In this document: piece after piece, positions 13,805 through 20,851 of the stretch
How the letters are laid out: each line of letters begins with the position of its first letter
Numbering within the stretch: position 1 is the first letter of the stretch
From: Natronospira elongata
GTDB taxonomy: Bacteria > Pseudomonadota > Gammaproteobacteria > Natronospirales > Natronospiraceae
Length of the DNA: 20,851 bases
Direction: 5' to 3'
Assembly: GCF_034931365.1 (NCBI RefSeq)
Contig: NZ_JAYGII010000034.1
Span: 1-20,851, forward strand
Made by a program: the position numbers and the translations under genes
The notes under the pieces: model-generated
The model's input: the letters and a program-made list of their open reading frames with translations, nothing else
The model's database searches: none
What the model was told of the DNA's origin: nothing

Positions 13805-13820
13805 TGTTTGTGCGGTGCGG

Positions 13821-13848
13821 TTGATGCTTCAGGTCTTTGTGCTATATT
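13821..13848 (+). promoter_or_regulatory. Promoter of the DUF6731-like/membrane protein pair
   Basis: TTGATG (13821-13826) and TATATT (13843-13848) are separated by 16 bp and placed 32 nt before the start codon. It sits just outside the terminal repeat motif, so the pair carries its own promoter. Confidence 0.6.
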
Positions 13849-13880
13849 CCCTGTATTGGATTCAAGATGCTGGAGACTCT

Positions 13881-14744
13881 ATGGACGGAATCCGCGTTCA
13901 CCTCTATCGGCATGCCCCCATGAATCGCAGAACCGCTCCCCCTGAAGAACTTCTTCGACGGGTAGACGGCTGGGATCTTGCTGACCGAGTAATACTCTGC
14001 CACCAAACAGAAGTTCGTCTTGAGGAGTTTATTGAGCGAGATGGGCTTCTGCTCATGGATTTTGCTAAATACCGCTGGACGCGCGGCCCAGGGCGCGGAT
14101 CGCATGATCGGCCCACTCGTCCAATCCGGATGGATGATGACGAAACCTTTGTTGAACAAACCGCAGCTCTCTATGACCCACGCAGTCAACATTACATCGT
14201 CGAATACAATCATCACGGCGTGAGGTCTGCACGTATTGGCGAATACCTAAGCAACGTCGATGACGTTCCAGATAACAATTACAAGCTCGAACCTAGGTTC
14301 GATCCGGATGCTGAGCAGAGGCTCCAGAACAAGCCAATACGTAGAAAACTTCAGTTTCGAATAAACACAGACCTGGTTCCAGGCCGGGCCAGAAATTCCG
14401 CAGTAGGACGCTCCATAGGTAACTTCGATAACTTTGGAGGCAGAGTATTAGAGGTCACGGTCGGTATGGGCCATGCCGCTCGAGACGCTGGCCTCAATGA
14501 CAACATGATCCAACGAACCATTGATTGGCTAAGAAGCATCAGGGCAGAGGATGATGAAGCTGTATCCAAGATCCGAGTATCTGCCAAGGATCCAGACGAT
14601 GTAGTAGAGGTTATTGACCTCATAGAGCCAAAATTGAGCCAAGAATTCGGTGATCTTGAAATGGATGAAGGCCGACGGTATCCGACCGAAGAACGCTGGA
14701 ATGCATTGCTCCGTGCGCACCGTGGTTGGCGCCGCCACATGTGA
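13881..14744 (+). CDS. DUF6731-like protein, first gene of a coupled pair
   Basis: 287-residue soluble protein without signal peptide or membrane helix. The pattern of a receptor-like beta-rich N-terminal half resembles proteins annotated DUF6731: RVILCHQTEVRLEEFIERDG, LLMDFAKYRWTRGPGRG, IRMDDDETFVEQTAALYDPR and HYIVEYNHHGVRSARIGEYL. The assignment is from memory of the family pattern, not a search. The C-terminal half is less conserved (an IDLIEPKLSQEF segment then a Trp/Arg-rich end). The function is unknown. The start is ATG 13881 with GGAG nearby; the stop TGA shares bases with the ATG of the membrane protein gene (TGATG). GC content is clearly lower than in the flanking transposase DNA, pointing to separate acquisition. 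Confidence 0.7.
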   Translation: MDGIRVHLYRHAPMNRRTAPPEELLRRVDGWDLADRVILCHQTEVRLEEFIERDGLLLMDFAKYRWTRGPGRGSHDRPTRPIRMDDDETFVEQTAALYDPRSQHYIVEYNHHGVRSARIGEYLSNVDDVPDNNYKLEPRFDPDAEQRLQNKPIRRKLQFRINTDLVPGRARNSAVGRSIGNFDNFGGRVLEVTVGMGHAARDAGLNDNMIQRTIDWLRSIRAEDDEAVSKIRVSAKDPDDVVEVIDLIEPKLSQEFGDLEMDEGRRYPTEERWNALLRAHRGWRRHM

Positions 14745-15211
14745 TGGTGATGAATAAAGATCGACTCATAGGATTATGGGAAGGTTGGTATCCTGAAGTG
14801 ATTGCCGTGACCTCGGCACTCGCCGGATGGTATTGGCACTTTCTATTACCAATGCCCCATAACGAACTGCTCGGATCATCATTGACTTTTGGCGCGATCC
14901 TAACCGGCTTTTTGGCAACCTCCAAGGCAGTGCTCCTCAGCCTGAGAAATACCGAAGTTTGGCAGCACCTTGACGCAATAGAGCTAACCGGCCAAGTAAT
15001 CAGCTATCTATCCCGGGCTATTGGCGGCGCATTTTTATTTAGCGTCTGGTCTTTGGTTGGTTATTTCAAAGCTGTACCATCACATGCCTATGCTGTTTTG
15101 TGGCTAATTCTGGCTGTTTATACTGGCTTGGCGTTTTGGCGGTTTACCCGTATTCTCTTCTTAATCATCAAGTCTAAACGCAGAAGCCATAATAAGCCTG
15201 ATGATTTTTAG
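14744..15211 (+). CDS. Four-helix membrane protein, second gene of a coupled pair
   Basis: 155-residue integral membrane protein. Predicted helices are around EVIAVTSALAGWYWHFLLPM, LTFGAILTGFLATSKAVLLS, VISYLSRAIGGAFLFSVWSL, and AYAVLWLILAVYTGLAFWRF with a following hydrophobic stretch; the C-terminus is basic (KSKRRSHNK). I do not recognise a named family. ATG 14744 overlaps the preceding TGA (TGATG), the hallmark of translational coupling, so the two products are probably made in fixed ratio; ATG 14750 is an alternative. Small membrane proteins paired with soluble sensors are common as effectors in abortive-infection systems; that role is inference here. Confidence 0.75.
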   Translation: MVMNKDRLIGLWEGWYPEVIAVTSALAGWYWHFLLPMPHNELLGSSLTFGAILTGFLATSKAVLLSLRNTEVWQHLDAIELTGQVISYLSRAIGGAFLFSVWSLVGYFKAVPSHAYAVLWLILAVYTGLAFWRFTRILFLIIKSKRRSHNKPDDF

Positions 15212-15329
15212 AAACTCCGTCCTTGCTCACGACCTTCAGAAAACAAGTAGAACGCCCTTGGACATGTGGTTCTTTCACTAAGCTTCTGAAGCACAGATCC
15301 CAAATAGCGAGCGTTCTTCCAAGTCAGCA

Positions 15330-15410
15330 ATTTCCACGCAATGATAATTAAAAAATAGGCATTTCCGCTATTCTCAATTAAATCTCATCTATTTCCACGC
15401 GGCAATATGG
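15330..15410. repeat. Three ATTTCC(AC)GC direct repeats with ~30-bp period
   Basis: ATTTCCACGC at 15330, ATTTCCGC at 15361 and ATTTCCACGC at 15391 recur every 30-31 bases, with AT-rich DNA between them that also shares AATTAA. They occupy the gap (15212-15417) between two convergent genes, which otherwise shows nothing recognisable and no clear terminator. Confidence 0.55.
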
Positions 15411-15417
15411 AGTCTTT

Positions 15418-18015
15418 TCATAAATAGTCGCTGGCCAGTCCCGACGAATACAGGGCCTTGGCTTCATTTGCCGCATCAATTGCCTCTCGAACCTTTTGGT
15501 CTTTGAGATCAAGCACCCTCAGCGTTTCATCCTCCATGCGCGCCACGGCTTCGATGCGATGGAAGGCGTCGCCGAGCTCTTCGGAAAAGCTAGCTAGGCC
15601 GCGCAGCTTATAAAGTGCATCGGCAAAGTGATGGCCGTGCGGATCGACGATGGAGACCTTGATGTCATCATCGTCGCCGTGGAAGAACAAAAAGTCCGGG
15701 CACATGCGTCGCCAGTTATCTTGAGCATCACAGTAAGCAATGGCAAGCGCATCTTCTGAGGCTCGCGAGGGGTTACGATACCAAGCGCGGAAATCATGAT
15801 CTTTCATTTCCGAATCCAACACCTGCACCTCCCACTCGTTCAACGAGCCAATCGGAAACTCGCCCGCCTCGTCACTCATCAGGTGTTGCGCACGGGTCTC
15901 CACGGCATTGCCATCACCATCTGCGGCCGATTCCGTCCTTGTTCGCGGCCGCTGAATGCCAATCTCCTGTGGATCGCGAGACATGCCTTTGATCTCGGCA
16001 TAGGCTGCCTGGCGCTCATCGGACAGCTTCTTGATAGCCTTGCGGTATTCGGCAAACCATTCTCTGGCCAGCTTGTCTGCCGTACGGTCCAGTTCGTGCG
16101 GCACGTCCTCAATTCTAGCCAAACCCGACACTTTGACATGCGCATCGAACAAGCCGTCATAGTCATCCGTCGCAATATGGTCGGCATATCGTTTGGCCAG
16201 CTCTGGGGTCAGAATCCGGCGTGCATCTCGAAACTCGGCCTCTACAGCACGATCATCAGCCAGCTCGACGAAAGTTCCTGCTCGCAAAACCTCATGCTCC
16301 GATACCCCAGCCACGATGGTCTCGCCGTGAACCTCCAGAATCGCGTCCATGTGCTCATCCACCTCCGCTTCGTACTCCGTTGCCAGTCCGTCGAGACGCA
16401 GACAGAGCTTTTCGTAGGCCTCCTTGATCGCATTTTCGCGCAAACCATCGCGCGACAGCGCCTGGGCCAGGGCCGCCAGCCGGCGAACTGGTCGTGCGGC
16501 CTTTCGAGGCAGGGTCTGCGAGGGCACTCGATCAAAAGCCTCCCATACGGCTTCGGAGACATTCGGGTTCGGTAGCATATCAACCGGCTTGAACAACACC
16601 CGGCGCCCTTCCCCGCCGCCGGTGCCGCCGGAACCATCATCCCCCTCAGATGTGGTGCCAAGCAGCACCTCGGCCACCGAGCTGGCCGTACTGCGATTAA
16701 AATGCGGCAACAGGCATTCCACGGAGTTAAGCACATCATTGCCAGGCACGCGTCGTGCCAGTGGCGTGCGCACCATGCGGCCAAGCAATTGCGTGATGTG
16801 CGTCTGATCCTTGGCCGGCCTGAACGACACGAGCACTTCAGCCCGCGGACAGTCCCAGCCGGTGGAAATCGCATCCTTCGCAAACAGCACCCGAATATGG
16901 GCGTCATCCTGCACCCGTTCAGGCGACACATGCGGCACCGTAAATCCGCCCAGATCGATGGTCTGATGCTCGCCGAAGACATGCGCCATGGCATCTGGCT
17001 CCAGCCCCGGCCAGGCTTCTTGTATGGTCTTGAATGCCGACAGCAGCAAATCATCGGAGGGCTTGTTCGGTACCTGCACTACCAGCAGTGGCACCACAGA
17101 CTCCTCGACGCCCTCGCCTTCGGCATATTCGGTCCAGAGTTGCGTCGCTTCTTTGACCTTTCGGGCCGCACGGCCGAGCAATACCGTATCGAACTGACCT
17201 GTTTCGGTAGGAAACTCCAGGCGGATATCATCCTTCAGCAAGCCAGATTCCTGTACACGCGCAGCATCCACCACTACATTGGGATAAGTCGTACGACCTT
17301 CGGCCTGAGCCATGGCTTGGTTAAAACGCTCCACCGTAGCTGAAATACCCCAAACTACCGGCACTGGCGGCACCCCGTTGGTCCCGTTGATCAGCCGCTG
17401 CACGACAGTGGCTCGCTCCGCATTGTCGTCTTTCGTGCGTTTCTTCATGCCACGATGGGCTTCATCGAGGATCAGATACAAAGTCAAATTCTCATCCTCG
17501 ATGGTATTGCGAAGCGTGTCCCACATAGTGAACGCTCGCGTATCGGGCGGCGGCAGGTGACTTAGATTCTGCTGCGTATCGTCGGGATCGGGCTCCGGCG
17601 CACCGCGCACCAAACGTGAATTCTTGCCCAGCTTCTGGGCATTGAGAAAATATACCTTCCCCGGCTCGAGCTTTTCCTGGTTGAAACTGTTCCCGACCAC
17701 CTTAAGCCGCGATTCGACTGCCAGGCGGTCCGCAGCCGCCATCAGCCGAAAGCGGGTCTGCTCGTTCAGCGCTGGGTCATCGGTAAACCACAGCACCACT
17801 GCACCTGGATCAGCCTCAAAATCATGATCAGCATCGCCGTCAAATAGCGCCTCAATGACAGCTGCGGCCATAACCGTTTTGCCCGCACCCGTAGTGGCCG
17901 TCAGAGAGAAGGCGGCCGGCGACTGCCGTTTCTTCCAGTCGTCGCGCGCACGCTCCAAGCGATCCAGTACGTCGGCTACTGCATCATCCTGATAATCCTT
18001 CAGCGTATAGCGCAT
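15418..18015 (-). CDS. res: Type III-like restriction subunit (Res), SF2 helicase-nuclease
   Basis: 865 residues. Helicase motifs are Walker A TATTGAGKT (Lys46), DEAH (184-187, LILDEAHRGMKK), SAT (WGISATVERF), and motif VI QLLGRMVRTP. A DGSGGTGGGEG linker divides the two halves. The C-terminal domain occupies the place of the PD-(D/E)xK endonuclease and has PDFLFFHGDDDD (about 773) followed by SIVDPHGHHFADALYKLRGL (about 788-805); the usual ExK Lys position is Pro-His. Res subunits translocate on DNA and cut when bound to Mod at unmethylated sites. The gene starts 4 nt after the mod stop, with GGAG upstream of ATG 18015. The pair is convergent with the DUF6731-like/membrane protein pair. Confidence 0.88.
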   Translation of the reverse strand: MRYTLKDYQDDAVADVLDRLERARDDWKKRQSPAAFSLTATTGAGKTVMAAAVIEALFDGDADHDFEADPGAVVLWFTDDPALNEQTRFRLMAAADRLAVESRLKVVGNSFNQEKLEPGKVYFLNAQKLGKNSRLVRGAPEPDPDDTQQNLSHLPPPDTRAFTMWDTLRNTIEDENLTLYLILDEAHRGMKKRTKDDNAERATVVQRLINGTNGVPPVPVVWGISATVERFNQAMAQAEGRTTYPNVVVDAARVQESGLLKDDIRLEFPTETGQFDTVLLGRAARKVKEATQLWTEYAEGEGVEESVVPLLVVQVPNKPSDDLLLSAFKTIQEAWPGLEPDAMAHVFGEHQTIDLGGFTVPHVSPERVQDDAHIRVLFAKDAISTGWDCPRAEVLVSFRPAKDQTHITQLLGRMVRTPLARRVPGNDVLNSVECLLPHFNRSTASSVAEVLLGTTSEGDDGSGGTGGGEGRRVLFKPVDMLPNPNVSEAVWEAFDRVPSQTLPRKAARPVRRLAALAQALSRDGLRENAIKEAYEKLCLRLDGLATEYEAEVDEHMDAILEVHGETIVAGVSEHEVLRAGTFVELADDRAVEAEFRDARRILTPELAKRYADHIATDDYDGLFDAHVKVSGLARIEDVPHELDRTADKLAREWFAEYRKAIKKLSDERQAAYAEIKGMSRDPQEIGIQRPRTRTESAADGDGNAVETRAQHLMSDEAGEFPIGSLNEWEVQVLDSEMKDHDFRAWYRNPSRASEDALAIAYCDAQDNWRRMCPDFLFFHGDDDDIKVSIVDPHGHHFADALYKLRGLASFSEELGDAFHRIEAVARMEDETLRVLDLKDQKVREAIDAANEAKALYSSGLASDYL

Positions 18016-18019
18016 CGAC

Positions 18020-20155
18020 CTACTCCCGCCCTGCGTTGATTACGAAATTGCTCAAGTACGACTCATATAGGCGCACCGCCTCGACGCGTGCAGGAAGCTC
18101 GCCACAGACCGATTGGAACCCGCGGTCATCATCGGTAATTACAAATGCCATGCGCACCGAGTCAGTCTGCTTGATCATCTCGATAAACCCATGCATCGCG
18201 TCTAAGTCGAATAGCACCCCATAGGTGTCCGCAACATCGAATTCATCACACGGCTTATCGATGCGCCGCCCTTCCGCACCTGCCTTCATCCATAAGAGTG
18301 GCGCAATCGCCGCAAACTCACGGTGATGGGCCACGGGTCGGGGCGCATGGTAAGTCAAATCAAAGAACTCGACATTCTCCTCAAAACCATCAGCCATGGG
18401 AAACTCATCGGTAAACTTGTAATCCCCCTTGATCGGCTGCCCCTCCGGGGTCTTGCCGGTAATTGCTGCTTGAATACGTGGTTTGGTAATATATTCACAA
18501 ATGCCCAATGCCTCCCATTTTGGATCCCCCGGTCGTAGTCCTCGCTCCCGAAGCAACTTCTGCTCATCAGCTGAAACCTCATTATTGGTCACGCTGATAC
18601 ATTGCCGGCGGCCGTCATCCTGTCTATTTAGTCGCAGAATTGCGTGTGCAGTGGTACCAGAGCCAGAGAAGAAGTCCAATATTACGGCCTGCGGCTTGTT
18701 ACTTACGAAAAACCGGAGCGCGTCCTCAACAGCATAAAGAGACTTCGGGAATGGAAACCTCCGGTCGGTAAGAACTTTCGACAGCAACCTTGATCCGTAC
18801 TGAGTGGAGTCATGGGAACCAATTCTCCATTGCGTACCTGGTATTGCGACAATCCTGTTTGATTGCTTCGCTTCGGCAATCATTGAACCATCGGGCCCTC
18901 GACCGGTGACAATAAAATCCCCTTCTTGAATTTTTCTATACTCACCATCTTTAAGGATCGAAACAACATAACCCCGCTTTGCGTTTCCACTTATTCGAAC
19001 ACGTCCCTGTGAAAGTCGTTTTCGGAAAGTCTCTGGCGCCCACTGCCAGTTCCCTTCACTTCCATCTTGTCGAATAGGCAGCACCGGGACAACACCCTCT
19101 ACTGGGGGCGCCTCATGACATCCACGTTCAAGCGGTTGACCTACGCTATGAACTTTGGGTCCGTTTGGATCGATGTAAATCGGATAAAAACATTTAGGAG
19201 AATGTGCACGCTCAGCATTCGTCCCCGACCGTCGTAGCATGTCCCAGCGTGGTTTTCCTGTATGTGTTCGTCCTTTAGCAGAAACCCACTCACGGCTCAA
19301 CGGCTGACGTTGAGGACATGCATCCCCCACAAATATGAAAAACAGATACTCATCACTCCGGCCGAATTGCCCAGCTCTGGCGACAGCCGCAGGATTTATC
19401 TGAGTGCTGATCATTTGTATTCTGCATTCAGAAAAAATCTGCTCTAGCAATAAACCTAGCCGCAAGACTTCTTTTTCATCAATCGTCACAATCAGAACAG
19501 AATCGTCCGGATTCAATAATCGCCGAGCGAGCTTCAACCGACGCTCCATCATTGCGAGCCATTTGGAGTGGCGGTATGAATCGTCACCATCGACATAATC
19601 GTTGTTATATTTCCAGTCCCGCGCGCCACTGTTGTATGGTGGATCGATATAGATCGCGTCTAGCTTGCCTTCATGGGTATAAAGTAGCGCCTGCAAGGCA
19701 TGATAATTCTCAGAATTTATCACCGTATGAAACGGCTTATCACCCCCACGCTCCACGCGGCCGGTAGACTTAAAGCCCGGATAAATTGGATCACGAAACT
19801 CGGCCACGACGACTAGGTTATCCACCGCCCGTGTAGCCTTCTCGATTTCCGCCTCAGCACTATCCCGGCGCGCCAGCTCAGCCACTCGATGCTTTCCCTG
19901 CGAACGGACCCGGACCACACGCCACAAGCGGCGATCCACGCTGCCTGCGGGCTCCCCCCGCTCAGCCAGAAAACGGACCTTGTCACCCCTCCGAACCGGC
20001 CGCCCCGGCAACTCTACGGTTTCCGGTACATGGCGCTCGAAATTCAATCCAAACGCTCGCCGCTTGCTCAGTTGCGCAAATTCCCGCTGAAGATCCTCAG
20101 CCAACTGCCGATCCTTGCCCTCAACTTGTCGCAATAAGTCCGTCAACCTCGACAC
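18020..20155 (-). CDS. mod: Type III-like site-specific adenine methyltransferase (Mod)
   Basis: About 711 residues. The order is beta-class: catalytic motif IV DPPYN (about residues 171-175, LDAIYIDPPYNSG) precedes the SAM-binding motif I LDFFSGSGTTAHA (about 488-500), with the target-recognition region between them (PRWDMLRRSGTNAERAHSPK and neighbours). An N-terminal extension GLNFERHVPETVELPGRPVR followed by RGDKVRF resembles a small beta domain seen in this subfamily. It methylates adenine to protect the host and gives Res its specificity. GTG at 20155 is chosen because AGGAG ends 7 nt before it; TTG at 20176 would also be open but would place that box inside the gene. The recognition region has visibly lower GC than both ends. 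Confidence 0.88.
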   Translation of the reverse strand: MSRLTDLLRQVEGKDRQLAEDLQREFAQLSKRRAFGLNFERHVPETVELPGRPVRRGDKVRFLAERGEPAGSVDRRLWRVVRVRSQGKHRVAELARRDSAEAEIEKATRAVDNLVVVAEFRDPIYPGFKSTGRVERGGDKPFHTVINSENYHALQALLYTHEGKLDAIYIDPPYNSGARDWKYNNDYVDGDDSYRHSKWLAMMERRLKLARRLLNPDDSVLIVTIDEKEVLRLGLLLEQIFSECRIQMISTQINPAAVARAGQFGRSDEYLFFIFVGDACPQRQPLSREWVSAKGRTHTGKPRWDMLRRSGTNAERAHSPKCFYPIYIDPNGPKVHSVGQPLERGCHEAPPVEGVVPVLPIRQDGSEGNWQWAPETFRKRLSQGRVRISGNAKRGYVVSILKDGEYRKIQEGDFIVTGRGPDGSMIAEAKQSNRIVAIPGTQWRIGSHDSTQYGSRLLSKVLTDRRFPFPKSLYAVEDALRFFVSNKPQAVILDFFSGSGTTAHAILRLNRQDDGRRQCISVTNNEVSADEQKLLRERGLRPGDPKWEALGICEYITKPRIQAAITGKTPEGQPIKGDYKFTDEFPMADGFEENVEFFDLTYHAPRPVAHHREFAAIAPLLWMKAGAEGRRIDKPCDEFDVADTYGVLFDLDAMHGFIEMIKQTDSVRMAFVITDDDRGFQSVCGELPARVEAVRLYESYLSNFVINAGRE

Positions 20156-20194
20156 AGACACACTCCTTAGAGCCAAATCAATGGGTTACGCTAA

Positions 20195-20223
20195 AATACA
20201 CAAAGGAGCAACCGATACGTCAA
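20195..20223 (-). promoter_or_regulatory. Putative mod-res promoter
   Basis: On the minus strand TTGACG (20218-20223) and TGTATT (20195-20200) are 17 bp apart, about 40 nt upstream of the GTG start. The -10 match is moderate; TATTTT two bases further on is an alternative with a 19-bp spacer. Confidence 0.5.
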
Positions 20224-20254
20224 GTAGCTCCTAGTAGCCGGCCATCGCCATTCT

Positions 20255-20359
20255 AAACTAGACGCACCCGGCAAACCGGCTGCAATTCGACCTTCACGCC
20301 AAACGGGAGCGCAAGCTTACGGCTGGGCGTCGCCATACCTTGCTCCCGACCCCGGCTAC
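20255..20359 (+). pseudogene. Degenerate transposase 3' relic
   Basis: The DNA aligns with the end of the transposase gene: CGGCTGCAATTCGACCTTCACG corresponds to the codons for RLQFHHA, then, after a deletion, CGCAAGCTT, GGGCGTCGCCA and CCCGACCCCGGCTAC correspond to the last codons, with the stop position now TAC at 20357-20359. It is too damaged to code for protein. Confidence 0.65.
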
Positions 20360-20567
20360 GCCAATCTTCATGATCCCCGAATGACGCCAGATCTACCACA
20401 CAAGGCGGCCTGGCTGTGCCCGAAACGACCGCAATCGGGGAGCAATCCACAACTTCGGCCCACGAAACTGGTTCTTCCGGCAACAAGAGTGTCTTCGGTC
20501 GGACATCACCCGCATGCAGAGCTGCCGAACGACCGGATTTAACCCATTAGGGAGGTGGGTGTATTCA
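20360..20567 (+). repeat. Transposase 3' tail (190 nt) plus terminal motif
   Basis: Blocks shared with the other tails include CCAGATCT, CAAGGCGGC, CTGTGCCCGAAAC and CATGCAGAGCTGCCGAACGA-like DNA before CCCATTAGGGAGGTGGGTGT at 20543-20562. The stop position to motif distance is 190 nt. The methyltransferase fragment on the other strand starts immediately to the right of the motif. No other gene is seen between 20177 and 20567. Confidence 0.75.
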
Positions 20568-20851
20568 GCGTGGTTGCGACGATAGAGGGCAATATAGCCT
20601 CGGTTCTCGCTACCATCCGGGTTGCGGCTCGTGACGCGACGCTCGAAAACATAGGCATTCTCGCCGGTATCGTCGCTGGCCGGGTCCGGCTGCGGCAGCT
20701 CCAACAAGGTGCAAAGTTCGGTCAGAAAAAGCTGGTAGTTAGCCCGCTCGCCGCCACCTGTGTCGCGCCAGCGCTCGATAAAGGCCTCCACGTCTTTGTG
20801 GGAAGCAATGGCGGTGGGCTCGGATTCCGGGGAGAAGGCAGTGCTGCCGGG
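20568..20851 (-). pseudogene. MmeI-like (type IIG) DNA methyltransferase, N-terminal fragment
   Basis: On the minus strand the peptide FIERWRDTGGGERANYQLFL, TELCTLLELPQPDPASDDTG, ENAYVFERRVTSRNPDGSEN and RGYIALYRR matches the N-termini of class I SAM-dependent DNA methyltransferases related to MmeI/type IIG restriction enzymes. In relatives the next segment carries the EAKQ nuclease motif, but here the match stops at about 20575 and continues into the repeat motif. The rest of the roughly 900-residue gene is absent. The frame is still open at the window edge, so the true start is outside or near 20791 (GTG). Confidence 0.7.

Noticed and set aside
6100..20570. The recurring GGGAGGTGGGTGTCT motif as a CRISPR array
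   Set aside because: Copies are hundreds to thousands of bases apart, spacing is irregular and no cas genes are present; the motif tracks transposase 3' ends.

Overview
The window is about 20.9 kb of GC-rich DNA (roughly 60% by eye) from a Proteobacterium. A gammaproteobacterium is the best guess, from the gene families and the transposase-linked repeats; no rRNA, tRNA or housekeeping marker allows a firmer placement. The left third is an arsenic/metal resistance and transport region. From about 6 kb rightwards it becomes a patchwork of accessory modules separated by copies of one repeat family, and it looks like a defence or genomic island.

Region 1 (1-6008). The 3' part of a SulP-type anion transporter converges on an arsenic operon read leftwards: arsR, an intrinsic terminator, then ACR3 arsenite exporter, arsC-type arsenate reductase and an NADPH-dependent FMN reductase. 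Two copies of the same 16-bp dyad lie upstream of arsR and upstream of the exporter and are good ArsR operator candidates. A second leftward pair encodes an ArsI/CadI-like VOC protein with a Cys-Gly tail and a SigZ-like sigma factor. A zinc peptidase-like gene diverges from it.

Region 2 (6009-9110). A repeat copy is followed by an Xre/RES toxin-antitoxin pair with palindromes in its promoter. A relic of the transposase gene, a hemolysin III family membrane protein, two abutting gene fragments (LysR C-terminus and extradiol dioxygenase C-terminus, opposite strands) and a small antibiotic-biosynthesis-monooxygenase-like gene follow.

Region 3 (9111-13880). This is the repeat-rich core: a full REP-associated-type HUH transposase gene at 11925-12929, one large 5'-truncated copy (13170-13597) and smaller relics. 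A tail of 187-190 nt lies between the transposase stop position and a GGGAGGTGGGTGTCTTCG-like motif in four copies. An orphan secreted protein and a RhuM-family gene with a striking 16-bp perfect inverted repeat inside its coding sequence are also here.

Region 4 (13881-20851). A lower-GC, translationally coupled pair (a DUF6731-like soluble protein and a four-helix membrane protein) faces a type III-like restriction-modification operon (mod-res, leftward). Beyond the operon another transposase relic cuts off the 5' part of an MmeI-like DNA methyltransferase gene.

Main hypotheses: (i) the HUH transposase element moves or duplicates with a fixed right end and a variable left end, and its repeats form the module boundaries of the island; (ii) the coupled soluble/membrane pair is a candidate uncharacterised defence system. 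Both are inferences from sequence and context only.
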